From: Catalimonadaceae bacterium JC749 | GTDB taxonomy: Bacteria; Bacteroidota; Bacteroidia; Cytophagales; Cyclobacteriaceae | Length of the DNA stretch: 64,000 nucleotides | Direction of reading: 5' to 3' | NCBI GenBank assembly: GCA_021730635.1 | Contig: JAJNNC010000001.1 | Span: forward strand, 1,116,001-1,180,000 | Part shown: positions 18,355 to 27,018 of the stretch, piece by piece | Layout of the letters: each line of letters starts with the position of its first letter | Numbering within the stretch: the stretch's first letter is position 1 | The notes under the pieces: generated by a model | What the model was told of the DNA's origin: nothing | The model's database searches: none | The model's input: the letters and a program-made list of their open reading frames with translations, nothing else | Program-made: the position numbers and the translations under genes

Positions 18355-19248
18355 ATGCATAAAGAAGATGTCCACCGCTTGTTAAAAAAGCTGCGTAAGT
18401 ACGAAATTGCGATACGAAAGGCGATTACTACCCAGATGCAGGGCGATTTTCATTCTGTTTTCAAAGGATCCGGTATCACCTTTGACGATGTCCGGGAGTA
18501 TCAGTATGGTGATGATGTACGAACGATTGACTGGAATGCCACTGCCAAAGGACATAATGTGTATGTAAAAACGTTTAAAGAAGAGAGAGAACAGGTAGTA
18601 TATATGTTGCTGGATGTAAGTGCTTCTCAGGAAATCGGAGATCCCGGTCATCAGAAGGTAGACATTGGGAAAGAAATTTGCGGGGTGCTGGCGCTTTCAG
18701 CGATCAAAGAAGGAAGCCAGGTGGGTATGTTGTGTTATTCTGACTCGAAAGAAGCTTATGTCAAACCTGCCAAAGGCGATAAACATGCTTACCAGATTAT
18801 CTCTACGCTGTATAATCTTGAGCCTGCTTCTACCAAAACAGATTTGAAAGCTGCGGCCAACTATTTGCTCAATATTATCAAACGGAGGAGTATCGTGATG
18901 GTGGTTTCGGATTTTGTGGACGAAGATTACATGCATAACCTGAAAGCCCTGGCCCGTAAGCACGATCTTATCATCATTCACCTTTCGGATAAAAGAGAAA
19001 CCAACCTGCCCAGTTTGGGGATCATCCCTGTATTTGACAAGGAAAGTCGTCGGACACTCTGGATTAACTCCTCCTCTTCTTTCTTTAGGAAAAAGGTGAG
19101 CACTTCTTATGCAGCCCGGAGAGCTGCTCTGGAAGATTTCTGTAAAAAAAACCAGTCCAATTATCTTCCGGTAGATACCAATGAGGATTATGTACCTAAA
19201 CTGATTAACTTGTTCCGGATTAGGAACCGAACCCGAAAAATTGCCTAA
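18355..19248 (+). CDS. DUF58 domain protein of a Bat/MoxR-type cluster
   Basis: A 297-residue cytoplasmic protein with the DUF58 core motif FKGSGITFDDVREYQYGDD at residues 36-54, running on into VRTIDW. A VWA-like half follows, with LLDVSASQEIG as a MIDAS-like DxSxS loop and VMVVSDFVD. DUF58 proteins are normally co-expressed with a MoxR AAA+ ATPase and VWA proteins, and are thought to act in chaperone-like maturation or envelope stress. No moxR is within the window. The start is ATG at 18355; an in-frame TTG two codons upstream is less likely. It is the first gene of a three-gene operon with gaps of 15 bp and 1 bp. Confidence 0.9.
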   Translation: MHKEDVHRLLKKLRKYEIAIRKAITTQMQGDFHSVFKGSGITFDDVREYQYGDDVRTIDWNATAKGHNVYVKTFKEEREQVVYMLLDVSASQEIGDPGHQKVDIGKEICGVLALSAIKEGSQVGMLCYSDSKEAYVKPAKGDKHAYQIISTLYNLEPASTKTDLKAAANYLLNIIKRRSIVMVVSDFVDEDYMHNLKALARKHDLIIIHLSDKRETNLPSLGIIPVFDKESRRTLWINSSSSFFRKKVSTSYAARRAALEDFCKKNQSNYLPVDTNEDYVPKLINLFRIRNRTRKIA

Positions 19249-19263
19249 ATTTTTGATTTCAAC

Positions 19264-20172
19264 ATGCGCTTTTTTCTATTGGTGGTTTTAATAGGATCTC
19301 TATCCGTTCACTTTGCAGTGGCTCAGGCGCTGAAACCTACCGGGTATTTTCAGTCTGATAGCCTGCAAATTGGTGAACCTGTGACTTACATTCTTACCTT
19401 TAGGTATCCTAAAGACCTGGAAGTGGTTTTTCCCGGAGAGGAAGATGCTTACACTCCTTTTGAATATCTGGACCGACAGTTTGTCCCTACACATACCGAC
19501 AGCCTATACAGTTTTGACAGCGTAGCTTATCAACTCACTACTTTTGAGTTGGATACCATCCAACGGTTGGCACTGCCTGTGTATGTTATCAGTAATGACG
19601 AAAAAGGCCAGACGGATAGCACCGCCATCTATGCAGAGGTTGACTCTGTTTTTCTGAAACGTTTGATCACCCAAACGCCGGATAGCCTGGATCTGAAAGC
19701 CAACACAAACTATCGCTTCATTAATTTACAGTTCAACTATCCTTACCTTTTGGTAGCCATTGGGGCGCTGGTCCTCCTCCTTGCTTTGATATTTGTATTA
19801 TTCGGCAAAAGAATAAAACAACAATGGCAGGTTTACAGGCTTAAAAAAGATAATAAGAAATTTCATGAGCAGTTTCAAAAAGCCATGTCTGTATTGAAGA
19901 GTACACCCGACCGAAGACATATGGAAGAAGTACTGATCATTTGGAAGAAATATATGGAGAAACTGGATCAGGCACCTTATACCAAGATGACGACGAAAGA
20001 GATAGTCCACTTGCCTTCTGGCGAACTGTTGCAGGAGGATCTCCGAACCATTGACCGTGGTATTTACGGAAAGTATACCAACGGTGAACTTATCTATCAT
20101 TTTGATCATTTATATGAGCATACAGATAGCCGGTTTAAGCAAAGGATTGACGAGATAAAACAAAGAAAGTGA
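19264..20172 (+). CDS. Exported BatD-like single-span membrane protein
   Basis: A 302-residue protein with a signal peptide (1-20, cut after AVAQA). It has a beta-rich periplasmic domain of about 135 residues with a CARDB/BatD-like start (GYFQSDSLQIGEPVTYILTF), one transmembrane helix at about 160-180, and a cytoplasmic tail of about 120 residues rich in charged helix. Position between DUF58 and a VWA protein fits the small BatD-like component of bacteroidete Bat clusters. The sequence itself has no catalytic motif. The stop is separated by 1 bp from the next ATG, so the two are translationally linked. Confidence 0.65.
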   Translation: MRFFLLVVLIGSLSVHFAVAQALKPTGYFQSDSLQIGEPVTYILTFRYPKDLEVVFPGEEDAYTPFEYLDRQFVPTHTDSLYSFDSVAYQLTTFELDTIQRLALPVYVISNDEKGQTDSTAIYAEVDSVFLKRLITQTPDSLDLKANTNYRFINLQFNYPYLLVAIGALVLLLALIFVLFGKRIKQQWQVYRLKKDNKKFHEQFQKAMSVLKSTPDRRHMEEVLIIWKKYMEKLDQAPYTKMTTKEIVHLPSGELLQEDLRTIDRGIYGKYTNGELIYHFDHLYEHTDSRFKQRIDEIKQRK

Positions 20173-20173
20173 C

Positions 20174-21226
20174 ATGGATAACTGGTTCTCCCTAGAGTGG
20201 TTTTCTCCCACAACCTTCGAGAGTTTTGACTTTCAGTATCCGGTATTTTTATACCTGCTGGTCCTGATTCCCCTGCTGTTTATCATCAGGTGGTTGGTTG
20301 GCATCCGTTCGGGTCAAAAGTTGCCAATTGCTTTTTCCAAATCAACTTTTTCACAAGGACCCACTACCTGGCTTCGTTTCGTTCCTTATTTCTTCATTTC
20401 GCTGGTATTTGCCCTGGTCCTGATCGCCCTGGCCCGCCCTCAAAGAACACACGAACAAGTAGAGCAATGGAGTGAAGGTATTGATATTATGCTGGTAATA
20501 GATATATCAGAATCTATGCGGATCGAGGACTTTAAACCCAACCGGCTGGAAGCTGCTAAAGATGTGGCCCGTAATTTTATTTCCGGCCGTATGCAGGATC
20601 GTATCGGTTTGGTTATCTTTTCCGGCGATGCCTACTCCCTAGCCCCTCTTACCACGGACTATGATCTGCTCTACCGGTTTATCAGCGACATCAACTTTAA
20701 TATGATAGAAAGCCGGGGTACCGCCATTGGTAGCGCTCTGGCAGTGGCCACCAACCGTATGCGGGATATTGAAGAAGATGACAGCAGAAAAGGAGAAGCT
20801 TCCAAAGTGATGGTACTGCTCAGTGATGGAGACAATACGGCAGGAAACTTAGATCCTATCACAGCTGCCGAACTGGCTCATGCCTATGGCATAAAAATGT
20901 ATACCATTGCTATTGGCCGGGAAGGAAAGGTGCCTTTTGGAAAAGACTTTTTTGGCAATACCCGCTATGTAGAAAATTCTCTGGATGAAACCACTTTGCG
21001 GGAAATAGCCCGCATTGGCGAAGGGCAATTTTTCCGTGTTTCTAATAAGGAAGCCCTACAGGAGGTATTTAGCTTGATTGACACCTATGAAAAAGCAGAA
21101 ATCAAAGAAACAAGGTATAAAGATACTACTGATTTCTACTGGGCTTATCTCTCTTGGGCAATCGTATTCTTTCTGCTCTGGCTACTGTCCAAATCTACCT
21201 TTATGAGTAACGTATTGATCGATTAA
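20174..21226 (+). CDS. VWA-domain membrane protein, BatA-like
   Basis: A 350-residue inner-membrane protein. Two N-terminal helices (about 22-43 and 66-87) precede a VWA domain with a perfect MIDAS, DISES at D110-S114, a threonine ligand in SRGTAIGSALA and the aspartate in VLLSDGDNTAGN. A C-terminal helix is at about 326-344. This is the BatA (aerotolerance) topology, with the VWA domain expected in the periplasm. BatA proteins work with MoxR, DUF58 and BatD proteins, of which two precede it here. No batB, batC or moxR follows; the next gene is an unrelated phosphodiesterase 270 bp away. Confidence 0.9.
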   Translation: MDNWFSLEWFSPTTFESFDFQYPVFLYLLVLIPLLFIIRWLVGIRSGQKLPIAFSKSTFSQGPTTWLRFVPYFFISLVFALVLIALARPQRTHEQVEQWSEGIDIMLVIDISESMRIEDFKPNRLEAAKDVARNFISGRMQDRIGLVIFSGDAYSLAPLTTDYDLLYRFISDINFNMIESRGTAIGSALAVATNRMRDIEEDDSRKGEASKVMVLLSDGDNTAGNLDPITAAELAHAYGIKMYTIAIGREGKVPFGKDFFGNTRYVENSLDETTLREIARIGEGQFFRVSNKEALQEVFSLIDTYEKAEIKETRYKDTTDFYWAYLSWAIVFFLLWLLSKSTFMSNVLID

Positions 21227-21496
21227 TATGGAATCCTAATCATTGTAGACTTTCGTCATATCTTTTATTTACTACGGCTCAGGGTTTATAACCTACACTC
21301 ATCGTAATATCTTTATTGCTCTCCTGTTCCTAGCACAAGCAGCTTTCTCCCTGGCAACTATTCTTTACCCTGTTTCATTGAAACAAAAAATGATTATTTC
21401 TTTGGCCCCTCATTTTCTACCATGGACGAAAGTATTTAGATTCGTCACCATAGCCTTTATAGGCTGAATGATCAGGGCAAAAAATACCAGAGATCC

Positions 21497-23047
21497 ATGA
21501 AATCCTTTAAAAAATGCTTTTATGTATCATTCTTCCTGATACTATCCTTTATTACTATTACTTCTTATGTCTTTGGGCAACAAAGGGATGATTTTAGAAC
21601 ATTGCTTGTCATTTTTGATGGACTACGTCCTGACTATATCACCCCTGATTTAATGCCTAACCTATATTCTTTGGGTAAATCCGGCGGATTTGGGAAGCAG
21701 CATCATAGCGTCTTTCCTACCGTGACCAGGGTCAATGCTCCGTCTTTGGCTACAGGCACCTATCCTCAAAAACATGGTATCTTGGGCAATACTATCTACC
21801 TCCCTGGGCTTGCTTCATCCAGGATTATCAATACAGGGAATGCCAATGAGCTGATGGAAGTATCCAAAGCCACTTCCGGCGATTTACTGACCGTTCCATC
21901 TCTGGGTGAAATACTGCAGGAACATGGAAAAAGAATGATGGTATTCAGCTCCGGCTCTACAGGCCAGGCTTTTTTGCAACATCATACAGTTACCCTGACC
22001 CAGGGCGCCATTATCAATCCAGACCTCATTCTTCCTGTTTCTTTAAAAGAGAATCTGTTAGCAACAGTAGGTGAAATACCTGCAGAAAGTGAGCCCAATA
22101 CCTCAAGACATCAGTGGGTTGTGGATGCCTTTACCGCCCTGGTACTCACGCCTGACGGTCCTGAGGTAAGTACCCTTTGGTTCAACGACCCTGATGCTAC
22201 CGCGCACAGTGAAGGTATTGGCTCCCTTCCTACTTTAGCGTCTATCAAAATAGTGGATCAAGAGTTGGGGAGGCTCCTGGATTCACTGGAGAGCAGGAAG
22301 ATGAGAGAAAAATTCAACATCATAGTGACCACAGACCATGGGTTTGCCACACAAACCGGACAAGTCGGTCTGACTGATTTCCTGGTAAAGAATGGCCTGA
22401 AAAGGGACAAGGATTCGGAGGAAGTGATCGTAGCCGGAGGCGCTGTTTTCGTAAAAGACCATGACCCTGCTAAAATCAAACAGATAGTCGCCACCTTACA
22501 GGCAGAAGAATGGGTAGGCGCCATTTTCACCAAAGCCACCGAGAAAGGAGAACAGAAGGGATGGGTTGCAGGAACCTTATCTTTTGAATCGATTCATTGG
22601 GGGCATCCTGAGCGTGCCGCCGATATTTTGGTCGATGTGCATTGGGACAACAAGAAAAATGAGTATGGCTATGAAGGAAACAGTGCTGCCCCTGGGGTAG
22701 CCGGCCACGGGAGTTCCAGCCCCTATGAGATTCATATTCCTCTGATCCTGTCAGGACCTTCCTTCAAGAAGCGTTTCGAAAGTGATTTGCCTACTTCCAA
22801 TGTTGATATTACGCCTACTATCCTGCATCTGCACCATATGGCAGTACCCCAGACGATGGATGGTAGAATTATGAAAGAATTTCTGCTGACAACTACAGAG
22901 GGCACACAGGAAGAGGCGCAAAAGGTTGTCACGGAAACGACGGCAAAATACGATTGGGGAGCATACAAGGTAACTATTCAGCAATCAATTCTGAATAATC
23001 ATAGGTATCTTGATTTTACCCAGGTAACCCGAAAATACAATCCATAA
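21497..23047 (+). CDS. Secreted alkaline-phosphatase-superfamily phosphodiesterase
   Basis: A 516-residue exported enzyme of the type I phosphodiesterase/nucleotide pyrophosphatase family. A signal peptide covers 1-27 (cut near VFGQQ). The metal Asp is in IFDGLRPDY. The nucleophile region is FPTVTRVNAPSLATGTYPQK, with Thr and the +3 Asn. Further metal ligands are in FNDPDATAHSEG, TTDHGF and GVAGHGSSSP. All six usual Zn ligands appear to be present. The natural substrate (nucleotide, phospholipid or another diester) cannot be read. It is probably periplasmic and monocistronic. Confidence 0.9.
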   Translation: MKSFKKCFYVSFFLILSFITITSYVFGQQRDDFRTLLVIFDGLRPDYITPDLMPNLYSLGKSGGFGKQHHSVFPTVTRVNAPSLATGTYPQKHGILGNTIYLPGLASSRIINTGNANELMEVSKATSGDLLTVPSLGEILQEHGKRMMVFSSGSTGQAFLQHHTVTLTQGAIINPDLILPVSLKENLLATVGEIPAESEPNTSRHQWVVDAFTALVLTPDGPEVSTLWFNDPDATAHSEGIGSLPTLASIKIVDQELGRLLDSLESRKMREKFNIIVTTDHGFATQTGQVGLTDFLVKNGLKRDKDSEEVIVAGGAVFVKDHDPAKIKQIVATLQAEEWVGAIFTKATEKGEQKGWVAGTLSFESIHWGHPERAADILVDVHWDNKKNEYGYEGNSAAPGVAGHGSSSPYEIHIPLILSGPSFKKRFESDLPTSNVDITPTILHLHHMAVPQTMDGRIMKEFLLTTTEGTQEEAQKVVTETTAKYDWGAYKVTIQQSILNNHRYLDFTQVTRKYNP

Positions 23048-23199
23048 GGAAATATCAACTGGTTTATCATACTCTCTGACCCTATCAAAAAAGAGTGAGC
23101 ATAAAATCATGTAGCCTTTAAAGATCAGTCGTGCCAGCCCTCCTGTTTTGCCATTCATATTTTGATAGCACAATAGGAGTTCAGTTCAAGATATAATTT

Positions 23200-23235
23200 A
23201 TACTTAATTTAAGTATTTATTCTTTTTTTAAGTAT
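23200..23235 (+). promoter_or_regulatory. Triple TTAAGTAT half-site before the radical SAM gene
   Basis: A perfect 17-bp inverted repeat, ATACTTAA-T-TTAAGTAT at 23200-23216, with a third half-site TTAAGTAT at 23228-23235, ending 20 bp before the start codon. The symmetry and position suggest an operator or an upstream activator site. The AT-rich composition means chance is not excluded. Confidence 0.45.
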
Positions 23236-23255
23236 ATTAACGCAAATCTTTAGCC

Positions 23256-24308
23256 ATGCAGGAAGAATATTTGAAAGGCCGTGGAAGCCAGTACAACACC
23301 ATCAATCGCTTTAGTCAGACTCATTATGCGGAGGAATATCCGGAAGGTTTGGATGAACCACTGTTGTCAACCCCTCAGCAACAAATCATTTTTGAGCACC
23401 CAAAATCTATCCTCAGCAAAAGCGATAGCCCGGACCTAAAAAATATGTTTTCTATCAACCCCTATCGTGGTTGCGAACATGGGTGTATCTACTGCTATGC
23501 CCGAAACAGCCATGAATATTGGGGATTCAGCGCAGGCTTAGACTTTGAAACCAAAATTGTTGTGAAACCTGAGGCACCCAGGCTGCTAGAAAAACTTTTC
23601 CAACAGAAGTCGTGGCATCCTGCCGTCATTGTCCTGTCGGGAAATACAGACTGTTACCAACCGCTGGAACGGAAGCTGAAGATTACCCGGCAACTGCTGC
23701 AAGTATTTTTACAATATGGAAATCCAGTCAGTCTTATTACTAAAAATAGCCTGATAGAAAGGGACTTGCCATTGCTACAGGAATTAGCGCATGAAAAGCT
23801 GGTTCATGTCTGGTTTTCTATCAATTCTCTGAATGAATCGCTCAGAATTAAGATGGAGCCCCGTACTGCCAGTGCTGTTAGGCGAATCAGCACGATGAAA
23901 AAACTTTCTTCTGCTGGCATACCCTGTGGCGTGATGGTAGCACCCTTGATCCCCGGATTAAACGACCATGAAATTCCTCAGGTGATGCAGCAAACAGCAG
24001 AGGCAGGTGCCTTATCGGCAGGTTATACTGTAGTGCGTCTCAACGGTGCTATTGGCCCGCTTTTTCAGGACTGGCTGGTCAAGAACTTTCCGGAAAGAGC
24101 GGACAAGGTATTGAACCTCATTAAATCGCTGCACGGAGGAACCCTCAATGATTCTCAATGGGGCCGCCGGATGTCAGGAGAAGGGCCATTGGCCAAAACG
24201 ATTCGACAACTCTTTCATATTTCTAAAGAGAAATATTTCAAAGATCGGCAAATGCCCCCACATGACCTGACAAGGTTCAGGCGAGGAGGAAACTACAATC
24301 TGTTTTAA
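23256..24308 (+). CDS. PA0069-family radical SAM protein
   Basis: A 350-residue protein with the radical-SAM Fe-S motif in the form CEHGCIYCYARNSHEY (CxxxCxxC), preceded by NPYRGC. The N-terminal extension has the family hallmark GRGSQYNTINRFSQTHY. These mark the PA0069/Rv2578c subfamily, which is distantly related to spore-photoproduct lyase (SplB). The reaction is unknown, although a DNA or nucleic-acid repair role is often suggested from the SplB relationship. Later motifs include ILSGNTDCYQPLE and SLITKNSLIERD. A symmetric AT-rich element lies just upstream. It is convergent with the BASS transporter, with only 8 bp between stops. Confidence 0.92.
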   Translation: MQEEYLKGRGSQYNTINRFSQTHYAEEYPEGLDEPLLSTPQQQIIFEHPKSILSKSDSPDLKNMFSINPYRGCEHGCIYCYARNSHEYWGFSAGLDFETKIVVKPEAPRLLEKLFQQKSWHPAVIVLSGNTDCYQPLERKLKITRQLLQVFLQYGNPVSLITKNSLIERDLPLLQELAHEKLVHVWFSINSLNESLRIKMEPRTASAVRRISTMKKLSSAGIPCGVMVAPLIPGLNDHEIPQVMQQTAEAGALSAGYTVVRLNGAIGPLFQDWLVKNFPERADKVLNLIKSLHGGTLNDSQWGRRMSGEGPLAKTIRQLFHISKEKYFKDRQMPPHDLTRFRRGGNYNLF

Positions 24309-24316
24309 ATTGTCCT

Positions 24317-25237
24317 TTACGGGCGTCCTTGCGACAGAGATTTTTCCTTGACTCTGGACAACAAAAGGGCCAGGATCAACCCTGAGATAATGTCCCATAT
24401 ACCCCACCATCCGGCCATCAGGGCCATTCCCCCCAAGCCCTCAAAAAATGAAAAAATCAGCACCAGGGCCAGTCCCGAGTTTTGAATGCCTGTCTCAATA
24501 GCAATCGCTTTTGTGTCAGCCAAAGATAAGCGGAATGCCTTTCCCAGTCCGTATCCTGCTGCATAAGCCAGTGCGTTATGTGCCAGCACCATAAACATAA
24601 TCAGATGAATATATTGCACAAAAATGTCGAGGTTGGCCGCAAAGGCCCCTATGATAAAGACAGCAAAGATCACAACGGACAGGTGCCTGACGACCCTGTT
24701 CCATTTTTGAGTAATCTTCGGATACCGGTGAGCCATCCACATACCCGCTATCAAAGGAATACCCAGTAACAAAGTAACGGCTTCGACCATCTCCCACAGA
24801 TCGACGCTTATTGCATTCAGATGGCTACTCGTATTTAAATACATGGATGCCCAGAAAGAAAAATTGACTGGTGTCAGTATCACCGCCAGTAAGGTAGAGA
24901 AAGCCGTCAGACTGACAGACAAAGCAGCATTGCCCCTGGCCAGCAGTGATAGCATGTTGGAAATATTACCGCCCGGGCAGGCAGCCACCAGGATCATCCC
25001 TAAGGCCACACTGGGGATTGGCTTGATCAGGTGTACCAACAGAAAGGTAATCAAGGGTAAAACAAAGAATTGAGAGCACAAACCAGCTACAATACCACGA
25101 GGGTATTCGTAAATTTTTTTGAAATCGCTGAATTTTAATTCCAGTGCTACCCCAAACATGACAAAGCCCATGCAAATATTCATCAGCAACAGGCTTTGTT
25201 GATTGAAATGTAATTGTACCTGATCCAGTACTTCCAT
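24317..25237 (-). CDS. Bile acid:sodium symporter (BASS) family transporter
   Basis: A 306-residue inner-membrane protein with about nine to ten helices. Family motifs are CPGGNISNMLSLLARGNAAL with a following LTAFSTLLAVILTP (the first crossover region) and AIAIETGIQNSGLALVLIFS (the second sodium-site region). BASS proteins carry organic acids with sodium: bile acids in animals, pyruvate or pantoate in others. The substrate here is unknown. I chose the ATG at 25237 rather than one 29 codons upstream, because the longer form adds a poorly matching Pro-rich segment and overlaps the DUF429 gene by 62 bp. Confidence 0.9.
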   Translation of the reverse strand: MEVLDQVQLHFNQQSLLLMNICMGFVMFGVALELKFSDFKKIYEYPRGIVAGLCSQFFVLPLITFLLVHLIKPIPSVALGMILVAACPGGNISNMLSLLARGNAALSVSLTAFSTLLAVILTPVNFSFWASMYLNTSSHLNAISVDLWEMVEAVTLLLGIPLIAGMWMAHRYPKITQKWNRVVRHLSVVIFAVFIIGAFAANLDIFVQYIHLIMFMVLAHNALAYAAGYGLGKAFRLSLADTKAIAIETGIQNSGLALVLIFSFFEGLGGMALMAGWWGIWDIISGLILALLLSRVKEKSLSQGRP

Positions 25238-25262
25238 GCGTGGTAAAAGTAGAAATTTCAGC

Positions 25263-26081
25263 TTAAAAAAGATAATCTGTGGCGGTGGGTGCCGGAATCC
25301 AGATCGCACTGCTGGCATCTCCATACACTTGGATTTCTCCTCTCAGATAAAACATGCCGGTGATGGCGGCCAGTATACTGTCCAACACATCTTCATACCC
25401 TTTTAAAAAGCGAAGGATATAGTGTTTATCAGGGTCTAATTCAAAGAGAATACCTGTTTCTACCACCCGCCGGATGTGTTCATGAAGCTGGTTCAGGTTT
25501 TGAATAAGACGCCGGTATCTTTCCTCTGAAGTAGCTTCTTTCCAATACTGATTCTTTTTGTGCACTTTATAGGCTAAACGGTAAGGGTAACGGAAAAGCT
25601 CGAGGATTGCCGCATGGGGATAAATTTCAATAAACGACGGATGCGCCTGAATCACTGCTGAAGAAGCCCACTGAAAGCCGGATTCTATCAACTGCTCATA
25701 CATGCGTGTCGCGATGATGCCTGGCCGATGCTGAGTAGGGCTATGCACCGCCGCGCCTCTCCCACCGTAGGCTCGGGTGATCGCCCGGTCAGCCGCCCGG
25801 TGGGTATGCATGGGCTTGGGAGAAAGGGGTATGTCCAAAGCGACGACCTGTACCGGATAACCTAGTTGCCGGCAATACTGGGTGAGTTGGTTAAGTTCCG
25901 GCAGAGATGCTTTCGGAGCGTGATGCCAGCTAATCGTACCTGCATAAAACTCCTCATAAGAACGACCTGCCCTGATAATCCGTGGTTTTTCATCATGGCT
26001 ATATTCCAACAAAGCTACTCCGGAGGGCTGATGGGCTGTCCAGGCGGCATCTACTCCTAAAATGTACTGTTTCGCAGACAT
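25263..26081 (-). CDS. DUF429 domain protein
   Basis: A 272-residue cytoplasmic protein. The N-terminal strand-loop YILGVDAAWTAHQPSGVALL is the typical DUF429 start, and has the look of an RNase H-like fold with an acidic residue after GVD. VVALDIPLSPKP with HRAADRAITRAYGGRGAAVH and SFIEIYPHAAILELF follow in the usual order, and VLDSILAAITGMFYL closes it with another conserved acidic residue. DUF429 members are predicted nucleases by fold, but no activity is established that I can cite. It lies 25 bp upstream of the BASS start, so the two may be co-transcribed. Confidence 0.85.
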   Translation of the reverse strand: MSAKQYILGVDAAWTAHQPSGVALLEYSHDEKPRIIRAGRSYEEFYAGTISWHHAPKASLPELNQLTQYCRQLGYPVQVVALDIPLSPKPMHTHRAADRAITRAYGGRGAAVHSPTQHRPGIIATRMYEQLIESGFQWASSAVIQAHPSFIEIYPHAAILELFRYPYRLAYKVHKKNQYWKEATSEERYRRLIQNLNQLHEHIRRVVETGILFELDPDKHYILRFLKGYEDVLDSILAAITGMFYLRGEIQVYGDASSAIWIPAPTATDYLF

Positions 26082-26150
26082 GAAGTGGTTACTGAACTAC
26101 TCCTTAGGGCGGCAGAAAAAATTATAGAAAACTGGATCAGCAGAGCCATA

Positions 26151-26894
26151 TTATTTATCATCCCTGCTCAACATATCAATGTTAAAGGCGAAGTTACAGT
26201 TTTCACATTTTTCTATCTGCATAGTGGCAATGCCTACTACTTCTCCCCTCATATTCATGACAGGGCTCCCGCTACTCCCCGGTGAGATGGCAGCATCTAT
26301 CTGGATGAGCGCATCTTTTTGTCTTTTAAAATTCCGGATAGAAGAGACAATACCCCGGGAGACCGTACTTTCCAGGCCACGAGGATTTCCCAGCACTACA
26401 ATATCTTCTCCTTTTCTGGGTTTGTCAGAAGCCAGTGGCAGAAAAGAAACATCATGCGTTTTGACCTGGAAGATCACATAGTCAAAAGTTTCGTTCTGTT
26501 TGATAATTTTTTCCACCTCATACTGTTTGCCATCAAAGGTGCGTATCTGCCAGGTTTTACCTCCTTCAAACACATGGTAGTTACTCACGCCTATGCCATT
26601 TTCCTCAATAAAAAAACCGGTGCCCTGCCCCACCCCTTTTCCTTTTCGATCGTAGGTTTTCACCACAAAGACACAAGGCTCCGCTTTGGCTACAATATCC
26701 GTCAAGGAGATTTCTTTCGGCGCTGATGACGTTACCGGTGGGGTATAAGCCTGAGCGGTATCTATGGTCACGGCTCCGCCGCTGTTGCTCGCCAGTCGAT
26801 TCTGTTGGTTTCGTAATTTCCTGCCCGAATGTGAGCAACCACTACATCCGGAGAGCATAACCACAAAAAGGGTGAACCAAATTATATTCTTCAT
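26151..26894 (-). CDS. Trypsin-like (S1C/DegP-fold) serine protease lipoprotein
   Basis: A 247-residue protein when started at ATG 26894. That start gives a lipoprotein signal MKNIIWFTLFVVMLSGC with lipobox LSGC; the longer frame from 26969 adds 25 residues without a function. The protease domain has the catalytic triad: His in VSNYHVFEGG, Asp in NETFDYVIFQV and Ser in SPGSSGSPVMNMRGEVVGIA. There is no PDZ domain, unlike DegP/HtrA. It should act in the periplasm, tethered to a membrane. It is 124 bp downstream of the ExbB-like gene in the unusual cytoskeletal cluster and on the same strand, so it may be the last gene of that cluster or a bystander. Confidence 0.85.
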   Translation of the reverse strand: MKNIIWFTLFVVMLSGCSGCSHSGRKLRNQQNRLASNSGGAVTIDTAQAYTPPVTSSAPKEISLTDIVAKAEPCVFVVKTYDRKGKGVGQGTGFFIEENGIGVSNYHVFEGGKTWQIRTFDGKQYEVEKIIKQNETFDYVIFQVKTHDVSFLPLASDKPRKGEDIVVLGNPRGLESTVSRGIVSSIRNFKRQKDALIQIDAAISPGSSGSPVMNMRGEVVGIATMQIEKCENCNFAFNIDMLSRDDK

Positions 26895-27018
26895 TCTTTT
26901 TGGTAACGCAAAAGGTGGATACAACATTACCCTTTTATTCATAAAAAGCTTCAATGAATGGAATGCCAACCGGAAGAAAGCATCGAGGATTGAAGTAGCT
27001 TAAGATAAGAAAACAAGT

